Shown: positions 37,602 through 46,230 of the stretch, one piece after another
Position numbering within the stretch: position 1 is the stretch's first letter
Layout: each line of letters opens with the position of its first letter
Assembly (NCBI GenBank): GCA_030038075.1
Contig: JASHPO010000047.1
Location: forward strand, 1-59,915
Source: Nitrososphaerales archaeon
GTDB taxonomy: Archaea; Thermoproteota; Nitrososphaeria; Nitrososphaerales; CADDZS01
Length of the DNA stretch: 59,915 nucleotides
Direction of reading: 5' to 3'
Notes under the pieces: model-generated
The model's database searches: none
What the model was told of the DNA's origin: nothing
Seen by the model: the letters and a program-made list of their open reading frames with translations, nothing else
Translations under genes and position numbers: made by a program

Positions 37602-38792
37602 CTAGCCGCTTAGCCTGAACAGCTGTCGAGAATTTTCGCCAAGTATTTTCTTCTTCGCCATATCCGACAGAAACGGTAGATCGTAAATGACACTGGGCAC
37701 GTCAAAGTCCCAGTGTGGATAATCGCTGGCATACAACAGGTGATTTTCGAAGTCCATCATCTCAAAGACCGGCCGTAACAGCTCCATGTGTGACTGCTCC
37801 AGCGGCTGGCTGGTGTAATAGAAATCTTTCATGTACTCACTCGGGAGTTTTTCAAGCAGTGGCGCCTCTATCCTTCTCTTCGTGTATTCGTCGTCGAGTC
37901 TTGCCATAAGCCACGGAATCCAGGTCACTCCGCCTTCCATGAAGACAAATTTCAAAGTTGGGAAGCGTACTGGAACGCCGGAAAGAACAACCGATGTCAG
38001 GTGTCTAATTACGGAAAAAGGGAAAGTGAGGGAATGCCACGCCACGAATTCCATTCCTTCGTAGGCGCCGCCGGGCTCGGCCCCTCCTCTACCTCCATGG
38101 ATGCAAACGGGCAAATTCTTTTTCTTGCACGCTTGATAGACTATATCCATGCTGTCATTGCCCGAGTTAATTAGGGAGACGGCGGAGATCATTATCCCGG
38201 CGACTCCCTTTTCAGAGCCCACCTTGTCTATTAGCTCAGCGGCTTCGTTCGGCGATCTCGTGGGAACGTAAATGAGCGTGTGAAATTCTGGATACTTGCC
38301 CAAGAAATTATCCAGCATGTAGTCGGTGTATGCTTTTGCGACAACAAGTTCCGTCTTTGCATTTCCGGTCGCAGGCAGACCAAGCATGGCGGTGGGAAGC
38401 ACAATTGATTGCTTTATTCCAATGTCATGCATCAATTCGGTGTGGATGCGAATTAGCTCCTGAGCTTTCTGGCCCTCAGAATTCGGAGTGTTGGTTTCAG
38501 GGCGCCTGACTGTATGCAACCCCTTCATGAAATAGGTCGTGTCGTTAGATAGGTGACCGGCATATCTCGCGAAAAGTGCCTTTTGAAACGGGTCCTCTTC
38601 GGGATCGGGGGTAAGCAAGACGTTTCTCAGCGGATTGTCGATGTACTTTGCCATTGCCCTAAAAGGTTCGCTCTGATGGCAATCCGCGTCGAAGATGAAC
38701 ATCTTGTCGAATCCTCTCTCCTCCGCCTGCTTGATTGCGTTAGTAAGACCTCCGGGTAGATCATCTCCCCATTTGCTCATAGTGACATTCAT
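37602..38792 (-). CDS. Amidohydrolase-2 family metal-dependent hydrolase
   Basis: 396 residues. N-terminal MFIFDADCHQSEP (metal-binding D-x-x-H region, residues about 31-43), a central PVCIHGGRGG His, and the C-terminal LLYASDYPHWDFD with the conserved Asp that activates water. These are the signatures of the ACMSD / gamma-resorcylate decarboxylase / amidohydrolase-2 family, TIM-barrel enzymes with one divalent metal that decarboxylate or hydrolyse aromatic or cyclic substrates. Substrate not predictable. It converges on hsp20 with 19 bp between stops. Confidence 0.85.
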   Translation of the reverse strand: MNVTMSKWGDDLPGGLTNAIKQAEERGFDKMFIFDADCHQSEPFRAMAKYIDNPLRNVLLTPDPEEDPFQKALFARYAGHLSNDTTYFMKGLHTVRRPETNTPNSEGQKAQELIRIHTELMHDIGIKQSIVLPTAMLGLPATGNAKTELVVAKAYTDYMLDNFLGKYPEFHTLIYVPTRSPNEAAELIDKVGSEKGVAGIMISAVSLINSGNDSMDIVYQACKKKNLPVCIHGGRGGAEPGGAYEGMEFVAWHSLTFPFSVIRHLTSVVLSGVPVRFPTLKFVFMEGGVTWIPWLMARLDDEYTKRRIEAPLLEKLPSEYMKDFYYTSQPLEQSHMELLRPVFEMMDFENHLLYASDYPHWDFDVPSVIYDLPFLSDMAKKKILGENSRQLFRLSG

Positions 38793-38816
38793 GAGGCGAA
38801 GCCCATTCTTGTTCCA

Positions 38817-39281
38817 TTAAAATTTATCGAGCGACTTGCGTCGGATGACAAATATTGCAATAATTGAAACTGCCGCTAGAACGACCACGACAGCAAGGGC
38901 TATCTCGACAATGCCAACGAGTTCAGATGGTTTTGACGTGCTCACGAAAGAAGACGACTCGGAGACACTGCTTGAATATGTACTTGTAAAGCTCGGAAAA
39001 CTACTGGACCCCGATGATGTCAATGAAGAAGAGGAACTCGAATAAGCACTGGAAGAGGACAGAGAAGTTGTACTGGGAGAAATAAAGCTAGTCGTAATGC
39101 TGGTAGAGGATAATGTCGACTGCAACAGTATCGGCTTTTCATTCACTGGTATTGATGACCCTTTTCCCGATATTATTTTCTGGAATATCTCCGCGCACTT
39201 TCGACGAGGCTTACTGCACTCTTTCTTTCGCCGCGAAAGTGCAGGTGCGAATAACTGCCCAAGGCGCTCTGAGAGATGCAA
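38817..39281 (-). CDS. Ser/Thr-rich protein with C-terminal membrane anchor (start uncertain)
   Basis: Up to 154 residues. About 60 residues are a Ser/Thr stalk (around 55-118), followed by a hydrophobic helix (VGIVEIALAVVVVLAAVSII, about 121-142) and a basic RRK tail: the layout of a surface protein held by a C-terminal anchor. There is no signal peptide, and the first 36 codons overlap the end of cobB in another frame. Either the gene starts later without an obvious start codon, or it is the remnant of a larger surface protein. O-glycosylation of the stalk by the PMT-like enzyme is conceivable. Confidence 0.45.
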   Translation of the reverse strand: MHLSERLGQLFAPALSRRKKECSKPRRKCAEIFQKIISGKGSSIPVNEKPILLQSTLSSTSITTSFISPSTTSLSSSSAYSSSSSSLTSSGSSSFPSFTSTYSSSVSESSSFVSTSKPSELVGIVEIALAVVVVLAAVSIIAIFVIRRKSLDKF

Positions 39282-40573
39282 CCATCTTTCGAATTTGATA
39301 TTCCCTTTCCTCGGATTAGTTTGAAAGCGAACCTGCAGTCACTCGAAATGTTTTGAGGGGAGGAAAAATGGAATTCGTGGCCGTGCAGTCTATCTTCTCG
39401 GGCGCTTATCGGAGTCTCGCTGACGCATTCCATCTCGGTGTATCCCAGCGCGAGTTTTCTCGTCATCTCAGTATCCAAGTCAAACACGCCCGCCATTTTG
39501 TGAGATTTACCTTCGAGTGAAATCGTTTCTCTCCCTAGATACATGAGGCCGCCACACTCGGCGTAAATTGGCATGCCGTCCTCAGCCGATTTGCGAATCT
39601 GCTGACGCATCTGATCGTTTTGCTCAAGCAGGTCTGCGTTAATCTCCGGATATCCGCCTCCAATGTATAGGAGATCGACTTTTGGTAACTCTCTGTCACT
39701 TACTGGACTGAAGAACTTGATGCGCGCTCCCAGCAGCCTAAGTTGATCCAGATTGTCTTCGTAGTAGAAAGAGAAAGATTCGTCTAGGGCAACTCCAATT
39801 CTAATACCGTCGTCGTTTGGTAAAGAAACTTCGGATTGTGTTTTGAAGCTCAAATCAGGAGCTTCCAAGGCAATGGTTCTGAGCAAGTCGACATCGACGC
39901 TCTCTGCAATAGAGTTACTTATCCGTTGAATTTTTTCATCAAGCTCCCTGGTTGCGGAATACAGTCCCAAGTGTCTCGAAGGAAGCTCCAGTTCCTTGTC
40001 GAATTTCAAATGACCCACTACGGGTACCGAGGTTTCGCGTTCGATCGCTTCCTTGCACAATTGGAAGTGTCCTTCGCTGCCCGTCTTGCTTAAGACAACG
40101 CCTTTGATTTCAAAGCCCCTGGCCATATTTGAGAAGCCGAGAACCTGAGCGGCGGCGCTTCTTCCGACGGCATGCACGTCGACCACCAGTATGACTGGCG
40201 AGCCGAGTAGTCTGGCAACCTCGGCCGTACTCTGTTTGTCCGTAGTTGAGCCAGAGCCGTCGTAGAGTCCCATCACCCCCTCGATTATAGCGATGCCGGC
40301 GTTTCCTGACGCGCTCCCGAATGTCTCGAAAATTCCTGATTCTCCCATCAGCCAACTGTCGAGGTTTCTTGACGCACGTCCAGTGATGCGTGAATGAAAC
40401 GACGGATCGAGATAGTCAGGTCCGACCTTGAAGCCCTGGACGGTCATTCCTTTTTTGACGAGCGCGCCCATTATTCCGGTTGCAACGGTGGTCTTTCCGC
40501 AATCGCTCGCTGTTCCTGCAATGATTATCCGCGGCTTTGAAATATGGTGCTCAGGTTCGGGATTTTCAATCAA
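39173..40573 (-). CDS. cobB: Cobyrinate a,c-diamide synthase (CobB/CbiA)
   Basis: 466 residues. N-terminal dethiobiotin-synthetase-like ATPase with P-loop GTASDCGKTTVATGIMGAL (about 17-35), FKVGPDYLDPSFH and IIEGVMGLYDGSG. C-terminal class I glutamine amidotransferase with the nucleophile Cys in YAECGGLMYLG and a His in SYSHLHF. It amidates the a and c side chains of cob(II)yrinate with glutamine and ATP, early in the corrin tail pathway. Gene order cobB-cobQ-cobO runs in the minus direction with cobQ 45 bp upstream, an operon. Archaeal homologues may act in the anaerobic (Cbi) pathway, so cbiA is an equally valid name. Confidence 0.95.
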   Translation of the reverse strand: MIENPEPEHHISKPRIIIAGTASDCGKTTVATGIMGALVKKGMTVQGFKVGPDYLDPSFHSRITGRASRNLDSWLMGESGIFETFGSASGNAGIAIIEGVMGLYDGSGSTTDKQSTAEVARLLGSPVILVVDVHAVGRSAAAQVLGFSNMARGFEIKGVVLSKTGSEGHFQLCKEAIERETSVPVVGHLKFDKELELPSRHLGLYSATRELDEKIQRISNSIAESVDVDLLRTIALEAPDLSFKTQSEVSLPNDDGIRIGVALDESFSFYYEDNLDQLRLLGARIKFFSPVSDRELPKVDLLYIGGGYPEINADLLEQNDQMRQQIRKSAEDGMPIYAECGGLMYLGRETISLEGKSHKMAGVFDLDTEMTRKLALGYTEMECVSETPISAREDRLHGHEFHFSSPQNISSDCRFAFKLIRGKGISNSKDGCISQSALGSYSHLHFRGERKSAVSLVESARRYSRK

Positions 40574-40618
40574 GACAAAAACATCTCTCTTCCATGTTAT
40601 GGCATCCTTTGGCCTATC

Positions 40619-42190
40619 TTAATTCAACCCGATTATGCCGTAGACAGCTTTCAAATCAATATTTTTTCTGAAAGCTTTTGCGAGCCCATCGAGGCCAGAG
40701 TCCCAGAGTGATTCTGAACTCGCCGTGCTTACCGTTGTGGCATGATCGTTTCTTCTTTTTCCCGACCCGAGATATGCGATCAAAGAGGAACGAATCGCTG
40801 GATTTTCAAAAAGGCCATGAATACTCGTGCCCATGACCAAGCCGTCCGTGCTGCAAGCGCCGTCGTAGTAGGATTTCTTAGGTATTTTTTTCACGCCCTT
40901 GGTACAAACTTTGAACGCTGGCAAGGAAGAATTTTGAAGCACCGTCTTTCCCATATGTATCTCGTACCCCTCTAGCGCGAATCCTTTCGCTCCCGCGAGC
41001 AACGGAGAGTCGCAGACAACTTCAGCACTCACGAGTTGCGTGACCTTATCATACCTATCAAACCGCGTCACGACATCGAGCAATCCAAGTCCATGGTATC
41101 TTCCGTTTTTTACGTCAGCTTCTATTCCGAGCGGGTCGTAAATTTCTCTTCCGAGCATCTGGTAGCCGCCGCATATTCCTAGGATGGGCGTGCCGCCCTG
41201 CTCGAGTTTCGATATTTCCTTCGCCAGTCCTGTCTTGACCAACCACTTTAGATCGCTGACTGTGTTCTTTGTGCCCGGCAAGATCGCGACATCGGGATTT
41301 CCGAGCTCCGCCGCATTTTCGACGTACCTCGAACTGACCTTATGTTCGACGGAGAGAGCCTCCATGTCCGTAAAATTTGACAGTAGCGGCAGTTGAATCA
41401 CGGCAACATCGAAGGCGTTCTTTACTTTCCTTCCTTCTTTTCGTATCGACAATGAATCTTCCGAAGGAAGCAGGTTTATCGCTTCCAAGTATGGCATCAC
41501 GCCCAAGACTGGCTTGCCGGTTTCGCGTTTGATAAAGTCCAGAGCCGGTTGGAGTATTCGCAAATCGCCCCGAAACTTGTTTATGATAATTCCCTTGATT
41601 CTTTTCCTATGTTCAGGTCTCAGTATCTGTAGAGTTCCGAGAATGCTCGCGAACGCGCCTCCCCTGTCAATGTCTGCAATGAGCAGAACCTGCGAATTGG
41701 TGATGTCAGCGATTTTCATGTTTGCAATATCGCGATCATATAGGTTGGGCTCGACAGCGCTCCCGGCTCCCTCGATGACAACGATGTCGTTCGATTGTCT
41801 CAGTCTATAGAGCGACTCTTTGACCTTTTCGATTCCTTTACCAAAAGCGAAGTGTCGATAGTCACTACTGGTTGATACGTCCTTGAGTGGTTTGCCGTTG
41901 AAGACTATCTGCGAGGCGTGATTACCTTTGGGTTTCAGCAGAATCGGATTCATGTCCGCGGAAGGATCAATCCTACACGCTAGCGCCTGAAGTGCCTGGG
42001 CTCTAGAGATTTCAAGGCCGTCTCTCGTTACGTATGAATTGAGTGACATGTTCTGAGCCTTGAAGGGAGCGACTCTGTATCCGTCATTCGCGAAGATCCT
42101 GCACAGGGCGGCAACGAAGGTTGTCTTTCCCGAAAAAGACGAAGTGCCCTGAACCATCAGGACCCTTGCTTCTTTGTTATTACCTGACAT
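40619..42190 (-). CDS. cobQ: Cobyric acid synthase (CobQ/CbiP)
   Basis: 523 residues. P-loop region VQGTSSFSGKTTFVAALCRI (about 13-32), FKAQNMSLNSYVT, VIEGAGSAVEPNL, then the glutaminase domain with the Cys in LGICGGYQMLG and the His in GTSIHGLFE. It amidates the b, d, e and g carboxyls of adenosylcobyrinic a,c-diamide. Starts 51 bp from the end of cobO, same strand. Length and motifs are typical. Confidence 0.96.
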   Translation of the reverse strand: MSGNNKEARVLMVQGTSSFSGKTTFVAALCRIFANDGYRVAPFKAQNMSLNSYVTRDGLEISRAQALQALACRIDPSADMNPILLKPKGNHASQIVFNGKPLKDVSTSSDYRHFAFGKGIEKVKESLYRLRQSNDIVVIEGAGSAVEPNLYDRDIANMKIADITNSQVLLIADIDRGGAFASILGTLQILRPEHRKRIKGIIINKFRGDLRILQPALDFIKRETGKPVLGVMPYLEAINLLPSEDSLSIRKEGRKVKNAFDVAVIQLPLLSNFTDMEALSVEHKVSSRYVENAAELGNPDVAILPGTKNTVSDLKWLVKTGLAKEISKLEQGGTPILGICGGYQMLGREIYDPLGIEADVKNGRYHGLGLLDVVTRFDRYDKVTQLVSAEVVCDSPLLAGAKGFALEGYEIHMGKTVLQNSSLPAFKVCTKGVKKIPKKSYYDGACSTDGLVMGTSIHGLFENPAIRSSLIAYLGSGKRRNDHATTVSTASSESLWDSGLDGLAKAFRKNIDLKAVYGIIGLN

Positions 42191-42241
42191 TAGCTCAAGA
42201 ACCTTTGATTTAGGGCTGTGCTAACTATGGGTATTCCTCTG

Positions 42242-42817
42242 TCAAAAGTCAAGGCCTTTCCTTGCCCACTCGCCCTTCTGGAAGGGATGCTTTACCATCT
42301 TCATCTCGGTGACGAGATCCGCTGCTTCGATTATCCGCGGATCTGCGCCTCTTCCGGTAAGTACAAGATGCAATCTCTCCGGTCGAGTTTGAATCAAATT
42401 CAAAATTTCGTCCACTGATATCAGACCGAATCTCGCAGCATTGTTTATCTCATCAAGGACTACTAGATCGTAATTGTCCGATTGTACGATCTCTTTGCAG
42501 TGTTCCCATGCCTTCTCTGCCGCCGCCTTGTGTTCTTCGTAGGGTCTCTTCGGATGCCAAGTCACAAAGCCGATTCCCAGCTGTTTTATCTCTACGCTGG
42601 GCTTTAGCGCTTTGACCGAGGACAGTTCCCCGCTCTTCCAAGAACCCTTTACAAATTGCAGGATCATCACTTTCCAGCCGCTGCCTGCTGCTCTTAGCGC
42701 GAGACCAAGAGCTGCGGTTGTCTTTCCCTTTCCGTCTCCGGTGTAAACGAGAACAAGGCCTCTCTTTCTATCGCCATGATCATGTTTCTCGCCTGAGAAA
42801 TTGTCCTCGCCTGCCAG
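42242..42817 (-). CDS. cobO: Cob(I)yrinic acid a,c-diamide adenosyltransferase (CobO/BtuR)
   Basis: The first ATG in frame (42670) gives only 142 residues and omits the ATP-binding loop. The same frame continues upstream without interruption and encodes LVLVYTGDGKGKTTAALGL, the canonical CobO P-loop, up to a TAG at 42818-42820. Between that stop and the P-loop there is no ATG, GTG or TTG; the only near-start is CTG at 42815-42817, giving 191 residues, a normal CobO length. Conserved VTWHPKRPYE and VVLDEINNAARFGLI follow. The enzyme transfers adenosyl from ATP to the corrinoid cobalt. Start is therefore a non-standard codon (CTG) or reflects an indel upstream. First gene of the cobO-cobQ-cobB unit. 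Confidence 0.85.
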   Translation of the reverse strand: MAGEDNFSGEKHDHGDRKRGLVLVYTGDGKGKTTAALGLALRAAGSGWKVMILQFVKGSWKSGELSSVKALKPSVEIKQLGIGFVTWHPKRPYEEHKAAAEKAWEHCKEIVQSDNYDLVVLDEINNAARFGLISVDEILNLIQTRPERLHLVLTGRGADPRIIEAADLVTEMKMVKHPFQKGEWARKGLDF

Positions 42818-42937
42818 CTAGATCCCCGAACTCGGTTGGCTAGTCCAACCATCCAGGTATCAACTGAAGGTTGTTTAAGTATGACTAATCATTCTCGCGT
42901 CAGGCCGTCCTTCGATTACATCAAAGAAATAGCACCC

Positions 42938-43330
42938 TTACAATGTCAGCAACAAATCCGCAATGAGAAGTAGTGCTACGACAAAAATCACAGTGCTTAT
43001 GGCAAGCTCTGCCCCCGAAGATGGTTCGTAGCTTCCTGCCCTAATTCTTGCCTGATTTCCTGCAAATCTCTTGAACGACAACAGAACCATGAGCTCGCCG
43101 GCCGCGACAAGGATTATTCCGAGAACGCTGGAAAGGTCAAACGTCGCTTCGGAAATTGAAATGCCTGTCAGCGCCTTCAATACCAGTCCGAACCGAGCGA
43201 CTACAAATCCCAAGCCTATCGTCGCGATGCCGGTGCGAAGCCAAGCGAGATACGTTCTCTCGTTGGCAAAATAGTCACTGATGCTAACCTTGACGTCCTT
43301 TTGATTCAAACCATCAGGTCGCTCGGTCAA
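42938..43330 (-). CDS. DUF202 membrane protein (YidH-like)
   Basis: 130 residues. The signature YFANERTYLAWLRTGIATIGLG (about 20-41) is diagnostic of DUF202, followed by three hydrophobic helices (about 31-50, 66-86, 108-129) and an RFAGNQARIRAGSY loop. Small inner-membrane proteins of unknown function. Its start overlaps the stop of the DUF302 gene by 4 bases (ATGA), so the two are translationally coupled. Confidence 0.85.
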   Translation of the reverse strand: MTERPDGLNQKDVKVSISDYFANERTYLAWLRTGIATIGLGFVVARFGLVLKALTGISISEATFDLSSVLGIILVAAGELMVLLSFKRFAGNQARIRAGSYEPSSGAELAISTVIFVVALLLIADLLLTL

Positions 43331-43743
43331 CTAGACTGCCTCACGACGGATTCCGCAATGCTCACAATGCCGGAGATATTTTTGAGCAAATCTTCGGGAA
43401 TATGATGGCGGTCCTTAAGATACTCTACTGAATTGTAGGACACCCAGGTTTTTCCGCTGTTATCATCGGAAACAAGTATCTTGAGTGGAAAATCGATCGC
43501 AAGCGATGGCGTTGCGATCATCAATGGAGTTCCAGCCTTTGGGTTTCCAAAGATCAGTAGTCGAGTGGGATTCATCTTGAATCCAGCTTTTTCGGCGTCC
43601 CCGCTAAAATCTATCCGAGCGAATATGGTGAGCCCCCTCGAAAGAATAGTTAATTCCAGACGCTCTAAAGTGTCTATGAACGAGCGACGGCTCGCAAGCT
43701 GAACCAGACCGTTGTTGTTCTCTGACATATCTCTCGCCTGCAA
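43327..43743 (-). CDS. DUF302 domain protein
   Basis: 138 residues; the first possible start (43743) or the Met at residue 6 (MSENNNG). Pattern: F(I)DTLERLELTILSRGLTIF, ARIDFSGDAEKAGF, RLLIFGNPKAGTPLM, then AIDFPLKILVSDD and a WVSYNSVEYL strand, the DUF302 fold. Members are small alpha/beta proteins sometimes linked to redox or detoxification. Coupled to DUF202 by a 4-base overlap. No catalytic residues known. Confidence 0.85.
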   Translation of the reverse strand: MQARDMSENNNGLVQLASRRSFIDTLERLELTILSRGLTIFARIDFSGDAEKAGFKMNPTRLLIFGNPKAGTPLMIATPSLAIDFPLKILVSDDNSGKTWVSYNSVEYLKDRHHIPEDLLKNISGIVSIAESVVRQSS

Positions 43744-43804
43744 CTGGCAGGTCGGAGCTAATTATTGTTATTTGGAGTAGAGTCCTGAGCTCGGTATTCA
43801 CATA

Positions 43805-43918
43805 TCATTCAATTTTTAGGGTCGCAAGTTTGGGAAGAGCACTCTCGATTACTCTCCTCGAGGACTCGAGGTCGGTTGCTATTGCGGTAACGTGATGGAT
43901 TCCCGAAATTTCCGGCAT
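43805..43918 (-). pseudogene. Remnant of a VOC/glyoxalase-type gene
   Basis: A 37-codon minus-strand frame begins MPEISGIHHVTAIATDLESS, which looks like the N-terminus of ring-cleaving dioxygenase or glyoxalase-like VOC proteins (GIHHVTAIA is a common opening). The rest of such a domain (about 120 residues) is absent and the frame ends with an unrelated tail. Either a truncated remnant or, less likely, an independent micro-protein. Confidence 0.4.
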
Positions 43919-43973
43919 GAGCCGTTTGCCCGCGAATTAATCTTCTCGTGTTCTCTCCACGAGAAATTCCAAG

Positions 43974-44816
43974 TCAGCTCTTCAGAAAGTCGAGCAGCGC
44001 CGGGTTCACTTCATCCGAGTGAGTCCACGTTACGCAGTGGGGTCCGTCCTTGACTACCACTAGACGAGCTCCTTTGACAAGCTTTGCCGTGCGTTCGCCG
44101 GCTGCCGGGAGTGGGACAATCCGATCGGCATCGCCGTGAATTACGAGCGTGGGTACGTCAATTCGCGCCAGATCTTTTCTGAAGTCTTCGTACCACGTAG
44201 GCACGCACGCAACGCTCGCCGTCGCTGAAGCCCCGGCCGCCATGTTCCAACAAGCTTGAATTGCGTACTCGCTCACTCTTTTTCCTAGCAGCAAATCGGC
44301 GTTGAAGAAATTTTTGAAAAACTCGGTAAAGAACGCGTAGCGATCGGCGGCAACGGCTTTTTGGATTCCGTCAAAGACAGCCTTGTCCACGCCCTCAGGA
44401 TTGTCTAGCGTCTTCAGCAAGAATGGGGGAACCGCGCTAATGAAGACCGCCTTTTTTACTCCTTTGGACCCGTGCTTTCCAAAGTAGCGGGCTATTTCGC
44501 CTCCTCCCATAGAGAAACCAACGAGAGAGAAATCGTGCAATCCGAGATGCGTAATGAGTTTGTTTAGGTCGTCGGAAAAGGTGTCGTAATTATAACCCGT
44601 CGTGGGCATGCTTGAAAATCCAAAACCTCTGCGATCGTACGTGATCACGCGATAGCCTGCGTCAAGCAAAATCGGAATTTGCTTTTCCCATGAAGCGCCG
44701 CTCAGCGGATAACCATGGATCAGTACGACGGGCTTTCCCGAACCGTGATCCTCGTAGTGGAGATCGATCGAACCCGAGTTTTCCTTTCCGACGTTTACGA
44801 ATGGCATTTTTCTCAT
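43974..44816 (-). CDS. Alpha/beta hydrolase (cofactor-free haloperoxidase/esterase type)
   Basis: 280 residues. Oxyanion-hole VVLIHGYPLSGASWE, nucleophile elbow GFSMGGGEIARYF (Ser), acid Asp in VIHGDADRIVPLP and His in DGPHCVTWTH: the full triad with the spacing of non-haem chloroperoxidase/perhydrolase relatives. Cytoplasmic, no signal. Such enzymes act as esterases or lactonases; the haloperoxidase label reflects a side activity. Starts either at MRKM or at the following MPFV. Confidence 0.9.
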   Translation of the reverse strand: MRKMPFVNVGKENSGSIDLHYEDHGSGKPVVLIHGYPLSGASWEKQIPILLDAGYRVITYDRRGFGFSSMPTTGYNYDTFSDDLNKLITHLGLHDFSLVGFSMGGGEIARYFGKHGSKGVKKAVFISAVPPFLLKTLDNPEGVDKAVFDGIQKAVAADRYAFFTEFFKNFFNADLLLGKRVSEYAIQACWNMAAGASATASVACVPTWYEDFRKDLARIDVPTLVIHGDADRIVPLPAAGERTAKLVKGARLVVVKDGPHCVTWTHSDEVNPALLDFLKS

Positions 44817-45052
44817 TGTTTGCCGAGAATTTCTGCCTAATAAATGATCAGACAGGTGATACGCTAGCCCGATCGGAGCGAGCGAATTTTGGAGTATCTG
44901 AGAGCAATGTGATCCAATTGAGCGTAGAACTAGTGAGAAAATGACGTGAGTTTAGAACAATAGAATCTATAGAGCGTTCGATAGAAGATTGTTCGATTCG
45001 CCATAAATAGAACTTGAGCTGCCCCTTCGCTCTTGGTGGGTTTTTCCTTTTG

Positions 45053-45301
45053 ATGAGTGAAATTTTAACCCAAAAAGACAAGCGATTGTCGGGGAAAGAA
45101 ACTATGATCTTGAAGCTCTTAGGAGATGAAAAACTCTCGCCATGGGAGTTGGCCAGAAAATCACCGATTGGTATGCTTGAAACGCAAGCAATAGTAGGAT
45201 TTTTGATCAGGGAAGAATTAATCACAACAACGCAGGCGGACGTCACAAAGTTCATTCAGATTACAAAGCACGGCAGCGATTTTCTTGATCAACTGACATG
45301 A
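45053..45301 (+). CDS. Small winged-helix-like protein
   Basis: 82 residues from the ATG at 45053 (an earlier TTG at 45014 lies too close to the TATA-like GCCATAAATAG at 45000-45010). Pattern KETMILKLLGDEKLSPWELA / RKSPIGMLETQAIVGFLIRE / FIQITKHGSDFLDQL matches three helices plus wing of a minimal winged helix-turn-helix. Probably a DNA-binding regulator acting as a dimer. Regulon unknown; neighbours are the alpha/beta hydrolase (divergent) and the CDGSH protein (170 bp downstream, same strand). Confidence 0.65.
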   Translation: MSEILTQKDKRLSGKETMILKLLGDEKLSPWELARKSPIGMLETQAIVGFLIREELITTTQADVTKFIQITKHGSDFLDQLT

Positions 45302-45472
45302 AAAGGATCTAAAGTTTCTAGGGTGTTCGTAGGACTACGAGTCTCGCGCGCCAATCTTCAAAGGCAATGAACCTCTTATGCGACTATGCCAAGTGTCGTA
45401 GGGCCAAACTGTCTGACTGATTCTTGGCCAAGAAATAAAAGACTGTAATCTTACACCTTTCGCGATATTTCT

Positions 45473-46189
45473 TTGGTGCAATCCAAAAAGAACATGAAGA
45501 TCGTTGTCAGCAAAGATGGCCCCTATGTAGTATCGGGTAACATTCCCCTCAGCATGCAGATAATCACACCAAATAAAGAAGGTATGTCCTGGGACTGGAA
45601 GCAGGCAAAGGAATTCGACACCCAAGATGAGTACAGTCTTTGCCGTTGCGGGCAGTCAAAGAACAAGCCGTTCTGCGACGGAACCCACACAAAAATTAGA
45701 TTTGACGGAACGGAAAGAGCTACACGTAAGCCGTTTGTGAGGCAGGCAGAAGTTTTTGACGGGCCTACACTTGCTTTGAGCGATGCCGAAGATCTTTGCG
45801 CGTTTGCACGTTTTTGCGATCCGGGCGGGAAAATCTGGTCCCTTATCGAGGAGACCGACGATCCGAAGATTCGCGAGCTCGCAGTACGCGAGGCAAATCA
45901 CTGCCCCGCGGGGCGTCTCGTCGTGCACGACAAGAAGACGGACAAGGATATCGAAAACAAGCTCCCGCCTTCGATCGGAGTGATCGAGGATCCTGCTCTG
46001 GGTTGCAGCGGCCCTTTGTGGGTCCGCGGGGGAGTAACGATCGAATCGCACGACGGCAAACCGTACGAGGTGCGTAACAGAGTAACACTTTGCCGGTGTG
46101 GAGCGTCGAGCAATATGCCTTTTTGCAACGGCAGTCACGCGAGCATAAAGTTCAGGGACGGACTCGTAACTTTCGTAAGAGTAAAATGA
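45473..46189 (+). CDS. Double CDGSH iron-sulfur protein with a middle ferredoxin-like domain
   Basis: Up to 238 residues; TTG 45473, GTG 45476 or ATG 45494. Two CDGSH sites: CRCGQSKNKPFCDGTH (about 60-75) and CRCGASSNMPFCNGSH (about 211-226), where Asp is replaced by Asn. Each C-x-C...C...H set binds one [2Fe-2S] cluster. The middle part carries further Cys (ARFC, NHCPAGRL, LGCSGPLW) like the divergent mono-cluster Fer4_19 domain. Probably a redox or cluster-transfer protein in the cytoplasm. Comparable three-part proteins are known in bacteria; partners not evident from neighbours. Confidence 0.88.
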   Translation: MVQSKKNMKIVVSKDGPYVVSGNIPLSMQIITPNKEGMSWDWKQAKEFDTQDEYSLCRCGQSKNKPFCDGTHTKIRFDGTERATRKPFVRQAEVFDGPTLALSDAEDLCAFARFCDPGGKIWSLIEETDDPKIRELAVREANHCPAGRLVVHDKKTDKDIENKLPPSIGVIEDPALGCSGPLWVRGGVTIESHDGKPYEVRNRVTLCRCGASSNMPFCNGSHASIKFRDGLVTFVRVK

Positions 46190-46230
46190 AACAATAACCA
46201 CTAATCTTCGGTGTTTACCCGTGTGCCAAC

